This document shows positions 61,047 to 64,000 of a stretch of DNA of 64,000 nt, in pieces (within the stretch, counting starts at the first letter, position 1; each line of letters opens with the position of its first letter). The stretch spans positions 62,001 through 126,000 of the forward strand of contig NZ_PYOM01000001.1 of NCBI RefSeq assembly GCF_003026365.1. Direction: 5' to 3'. A program made the position numbers and the translations under genes. The notes under the pieces are model-generated. The model searched no databases, was not told the origin of the DNA, and saw nothing but the letters and a program-made list of their open reading frames with translations. The DNA comes from Photobacterium angustum. Its GTDB lineage: Bacteria > Pseudomonadota > Gammaproteobacteria > Enterobacterales > Vibrionaceae.

Positions 61047-62912
61047 TTATTTAGCTAAATAAGTGCGAATTTGCTTTTCGATACCCGCACCATCAATTTC
61101 TAACATTTCATGCAGTTCAGCTTGTGTTCCTTGTTCAATGAATCGATCAGGCAAACCAATATTCAGTACTGGCTTAAGTGTCTTCTCTTTCATTAAAAAT
61201 TCAATAACGCCGCTACCCGCACCGCCAGCAATCGCATTTTCTTCAACAGTAACAAGAACATCGTGAGTTTTTGCTAATTCAAGTACCAAGGCTTCATCAA
61301 GCGGTTTCACAAAGCGCATGTCAGCAACAGTCGCATTTAAGTTTTCTGCCGCTTCTAATGCATAGCCGAGCATGCTGCCAAAGTTTAAAATCGCGATCTT
61401 TTCACCTTGACGGCGAATGATACCTTTACCGATTTCAAGCTCTGTCATCTTAGGATCGACATCGACTTCCATACCACAACCGCGAGGGTAACGGACCGCA
61501 CTTGGTCCTTGGTATTGGTGACCAGTATAGAGCATTTGACGACATTCATTTTCGTCACTCGGTGCCATAATCACCATATTGGGGATACAGCGCATAAAGC
61601 TAATATCAAATGCACCTTGGTGGGTTTGTCCATCAGCACCGACTAAGCCTGCACGATCAATGGCAAACATCACAGGTAAATCCATGATAGCAACATCATG
61701 AATTAATTGATCATATCCACGTTGAAGGAAAGTTGAGTAGATAGCGACAATAGGATGATAACCACCAATTGCCATGCCCGTTGCTAGTGTCACTGCATGT
61801 TGCTCAGCAATGGCAACATCGAAGTATTGATCTGGGAACTCTTTAGAAAAGCGCACCATACCAGAGCCTTCACGCATAGCGGGTGTGATAGCCATCAACT
61901 TGTCATCTACAGCTGCCATATCGCATAGCCAATCACCGAAAATCTTAGAAAACGTTGGACTTGCATCCTTCGCTTTTGGTAATGGCTTCTGGCTTAAATC
62001 AAATTTAGGAACGGCGTGGTAATTAATTGGATCCGCTTCAGCTGGCGCATAACCTTTGCCTTTTTTCGTCATAATATGAAGAAATTGTGGCCCTTTAAGA
62101 TTACGCATGTTTTTCAGTGTCTTAACAAGCTCATGTACATCGTGGCCATCAACAGGGCCAATGTAATTAAAGCCTAACTCTTCAAACATAGTACTTGGCA
62201 CAACCATGCCTTTGATATGCTCTTCTGCGCGTTTTACCATTTCTTTGATAGGAGGCGCATTGGATAGAACTTTCTTACCACCTTCACGAATAGAGGTATA
62301 GAAATTACCCGATAGTAAATGGGCTAAATGATTATTTAACGCGCCGACATTTTCAGAAATCGACATTTCATTGTCATTTAAGATAACTAGCATATCGCTG
62401 TGAACATCACCAGCATGGTTCATCGCTTCAAACGCCATGCCAGCGGTGATAGCGCCATCGCCAATAATGCTAACAACTTTGCGATTTAGGCCTTCTTTTT
62501 CTGCCGCAATTGCGAGACCTAGACCTGCACTAATTGAAGTTGATGAGTGACCAACAGAAAGTGTGTCGTACTCACTTTCACCGCGCCATGGGAATGGGTG
62601 CAAACCGCCTTTTTGGCGAATAGTTGCCATATCATCACGACGTCCCGTTAAAATTTTATGTGGGTAGGCTTGGTGACCAACATCCCAAATAACTTTATCA
62701 AAAGGCGTATTGTAGACGTAGTGAAGCGCAACGGTAAGCTCGACAGTACCGAGTCCGGAGGCAAAGTGGCCGCTGGTCTGACTCACAGACTTCAACAAAT
62801 AGGTGCGAAGTTCATCGCATACTTGTGGAAGGCTTTCAGCTGGCAATAATCGTAATTCATCGGGCGTGTTTGCGAGGGCCAGATGAGGGTATTTTGAGAT
62901 ATCCAAAGTCAT
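61047..62912 (-). CDS. dxs: 1-deoxy-D-xylulose-5-phosphate synthase
   Basis: A thiamine-diphosphate enzyme that condenses pyruvate and glyceraldehyde 3-phosphate, the first step of the MEP pathway to isoprenoids. The 621-residue protein has the transketolase-like domains with [13 protein letters not shown] near residue 78, the ThDP motif [18 protein letters not shown] near 151, [16 protein letters not shown] near 365 and [18 protein letters not shown] near 424. It lies 24 bases behind ispA and ends the xseB-ispA-dxs operon. Confidence 0.98.
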   Translation of the reverse strand: MTLDISKYPHLALANTPDELRLLPAESLPQVCDELRTYLLKSVSQTSGHFASGLGTVELTVALHYVYNTPFDKVIWDVGHQAYPHKILTGRRDDMATIRQKGGLHPFPWRGESEYDTLSVGHSSTSISAGLGLAIAAEKEGLNRKVVSIIGDGAITAGMAFEAMNHAGDVHSDMLVILNDNEMSISENVGALNNHLAHLLSGNFYTSIREGGKKVLSNAPPIKEMVKRAEEHIKGMVVPSTMFEELGFNYIGPVDGHDVHELVKTLKNMRNLKGPQFLHIMTKKGKGYAPAEADPINYHAVPKFDLSQKPLPKAKDASPTFSKIFGDWLCDMAAVDDKLMAITPAMREGSGMVRFSKEFPDQYFDVAIAEQHAVTLATGMAIGGYHPIVAIYSTFLQRGYDQLIHDVAIMDLPVMFAIDRAGLVGADGQTHQGAFDISFMRCIPNMVIMAPSDENECRQMLYTGHQYQGPSAVRYPRGCGMEVDVDPKMTELEIGKGIIRRQGEKIAILNFGSMLGYALEAAENLNATVADMRFVKPLDEALVLELAKTHDVLVTVEENAIAGGAGSGVIEFLMKEKTLKPVLNIGLPDRFIEQGTQAELHEMLEIDGAGIEKQIRTYLAK

Positions 62913-62936
62913 AACAGTGTCGGCGCTTATACAGAT

Positions 62937-63839
62937 TTAGTTATTGCGTTCGATAATATATCGGGCAAAAACTTCTAATTGGGATGTATTGTAGGGTATA
63001 GCCGCTAATGCTTGTAGTGCTTCTTGATAAAGCAGTTGTGCTTTTTCTTGTGCACCATCTAAGCCAAGCAATGCAGGATAAGTACTTTTATCCAAGGCAA
63101 GATCAGAACCTTGTGGTTTACCTAAGGTTTCGGTATCACTGATCACATCTAAAATGTCATCTTGCACTTGGAATGCAAGGCCAATAGCTTCTGCATACTT
63201 ATCAAGTTGCGGCAAAATTGCTACGCCTTTATCACCAGCAGCTAATGCTCCTAAGCGGACGGCACAGCGAATTAAAGCCCCAGTTTTGTGTCGGTGGATT
63301 AATTCTAGTTGTTCTAATCCAACATGTTTACCTTCAGCATCAAGATCTAAGGCTTGCCCTAGACACATTCCGGCAGCTCCTGATGCTTTTGCAAGCTCAC
63401 TTACCATGACAATACGTTGGGTATTGCCATCTTGGCTCAATTGTCCATTCGCTAAAATATCAAAAGCCAGTGTTTGTAGCGCGTCACCCGCAAGAATGGC
63501 AATGGCTTCATCAAACGCAATATGACAGGTGGGTTGACCACGACGTAATGCGTCATCATCCATCGCAGGTAAATCATCATGGATTAATGAGTACGCATGA
63601 ATACACTCAACCGCAGCGGCAGGAGTGTCAAGATCGTCCTGAGTTACCCCTAGTATCTCACCTGTTACATAGGTTAGAAAAGGACGCGCACGTTTGCCAC
63701 CCAGCAGTGTTCCGTACTGCATGGCTTTAAGTAGGGCTTTATCTGCAAATGGTTGAGTTGATAACCAGTTTGCCAATACGTCATTACTACGTTGTTGATA
63801 GCACTTAAGGGATAGCGATAAAGAAGAACTATTGGTCAT
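62937..63839 (-). CDS. ispA: Farnesyl diphosphate synthase (geranyltranstransferase)
   Basis: Builds farnesyl diphosphate from dimethylallyl and isopentenyl diphosphates. The 300-residue protein has GGKRARPFL near residue 48, the first aspartate-rich motif [12 protein letters not shown] near 88 and the second QVQDDILDV near 228. ATG 63839 is chosen; a TTG four codons further upstream is less likely. Its start overlaps the end of xseB by 11 bases, so the genes are probably translationally coupled, as in Escherichia coli. Confidence 0.96.
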   Translation of the reverse strand: MTNSSSLSLSLKCYQQRSNDVLANWLSTQPFADKALLKAMQYGTLLGGKRARPFLTYVTGEILGVTQDDLDTPAAAVECIHAYSLIHDDLPAMDDDALRRGQPTCHIAFDEAIAILAGDALQTLAFDILANGQLSQDGNTQRIVMVSELAKASGAAGMCLGQALDLDAEGKHVGLEQLELIHRHKTGALIRCAVRLGALAAGDKGVAILPQLDKYAEAIGLAFQVQDDILDVISDTETLGKPQGSDLALDKSTYPALLGLDGAQEKAQLLYQEALQALAAIPYNTSQLEVFARYIIERNN

Positions 63840-64000
63840 GGCTTGGTTCAAAATCAGTCAGTGGAGCTTCATCATCTGCCTGAAGCAAAATTTCTACACG
63901 TTGCTCTGCTTGTGTCAGTTTTTGTTGACTGCTGCGAGCAAGAGAAATGCCTCTTTCGAATTTTTTTAGCGCATCTTCCAGTGGGATATCGCCAGATTCT
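63829..64000 (-). CDS. xseB: Exodeoxyribonuclease VII small subunit, C-terminal part
   Basis: The frame runs in from the window edge and ends with a TAG inside the start of ispA. The visible 56 residues include [20 protein letters not shown] and [15 protein letters not shown], the core of the helical XseB subunit, and end with the usual acidic tail. It binds the XseA large subunit encoded elsewhere in this window. The N-terminus lies outside. Confidence 0.94.
   Translation of the reverse strand, partial: ESGDIPLEDALKKFERGISLARSSQQKLTQAEQRVEILLQADDEAPLTDFEPSHDQ

Overview
The window looks like a chromosomal core segment of a Vibrionaceae gammaproteobacterium, most probably a Photobacterium. 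The evidence is an AT-rich composition, gene orders shared with the enteric/Vibrio lineage (prfA-prmC-sirB2-sirB1-kdsA, xseA/guaBA, tadA/mltF/purL, ribD-ribE-ribBA-ribH-nusB-thiL-pgpA, xseB-ispA-dxs), Vibrio-type protein variants, and a tandem tRNA-Pro array. Species-level assignment is not possible from the sequence alone. No phage, insertion sequence, integron or CRISPR array was seen.

Layout. 1-3.6 kb: translation termination (prfA, prmC), the sirB pair and kdsA. 3.8-13.8 kb: transport and sensing genes (HAAAP permease, dCache chemoreceptor, NhaC antiporter, 5'-nucleotidase lipoprotein, YbaK deacylase, LysR regulator, LysE-type exporter, SmrA). 13.9-15.1 kb: a DUF3149-like micro-protein and an array of six intact tRNA-Pro(UGG) genes with one decayed copy. 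15.2-19.8 kb: a TraB/GumN protein and the copper module copA/cueR with a clear CueR operator. 19.8-24.8 kb: a ToxR-like membrane regulator with an overlapping small partner gene, OmpA, a META lipoprotein, an AlaX-type editing protein and a zinc-ribbon protein. 24.9-31.7 kb: xseA, guaBA and an AbgT transporter. 31.8-35.5 kb: glutathione-dependent formaldehyde detoxification (frmA, fghA, LysR regulator) and tadA. 35.6-45.4 kb: mltF, purL, glnB, a YitT protein, glyA and nrdR. 45.4-51.2 kb: riboflavin genes, nusB, thiL and pgpA. 51.3-58.6 kb: lysine decarboxylase system (cadA, cadB, cadC) with a lysyl-tRNA synthetase gene. 58.9-61 kb: a large secreted protein of unknown function. 61-64 kb: isoprenoid precursor genes (dxs, ispA) and the end of xseB.

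How genes work together. PurR-like operators precede guaB, purL and glyA, so purine and one-carbon synthesis here appear co-controlled; glyA also has a MetR-type site. CueR and CopA form a self-contained copper efflux circuit. CadC, CadB, CadA and the adjacent LysRS form an acid/lysine response unit, and this CadC lacks the periplasmic cysteine pair known from the Escherichia coli protein.

The most unusual structure is the tRNA-Pro array. Its spacers carry two overlapping, mutually exclusive hairpins that share one TGG element, one of them using the tRNA 3' CCA. Beside the decayed tRNA copy all three partner elements have changed together and pairing is kept.
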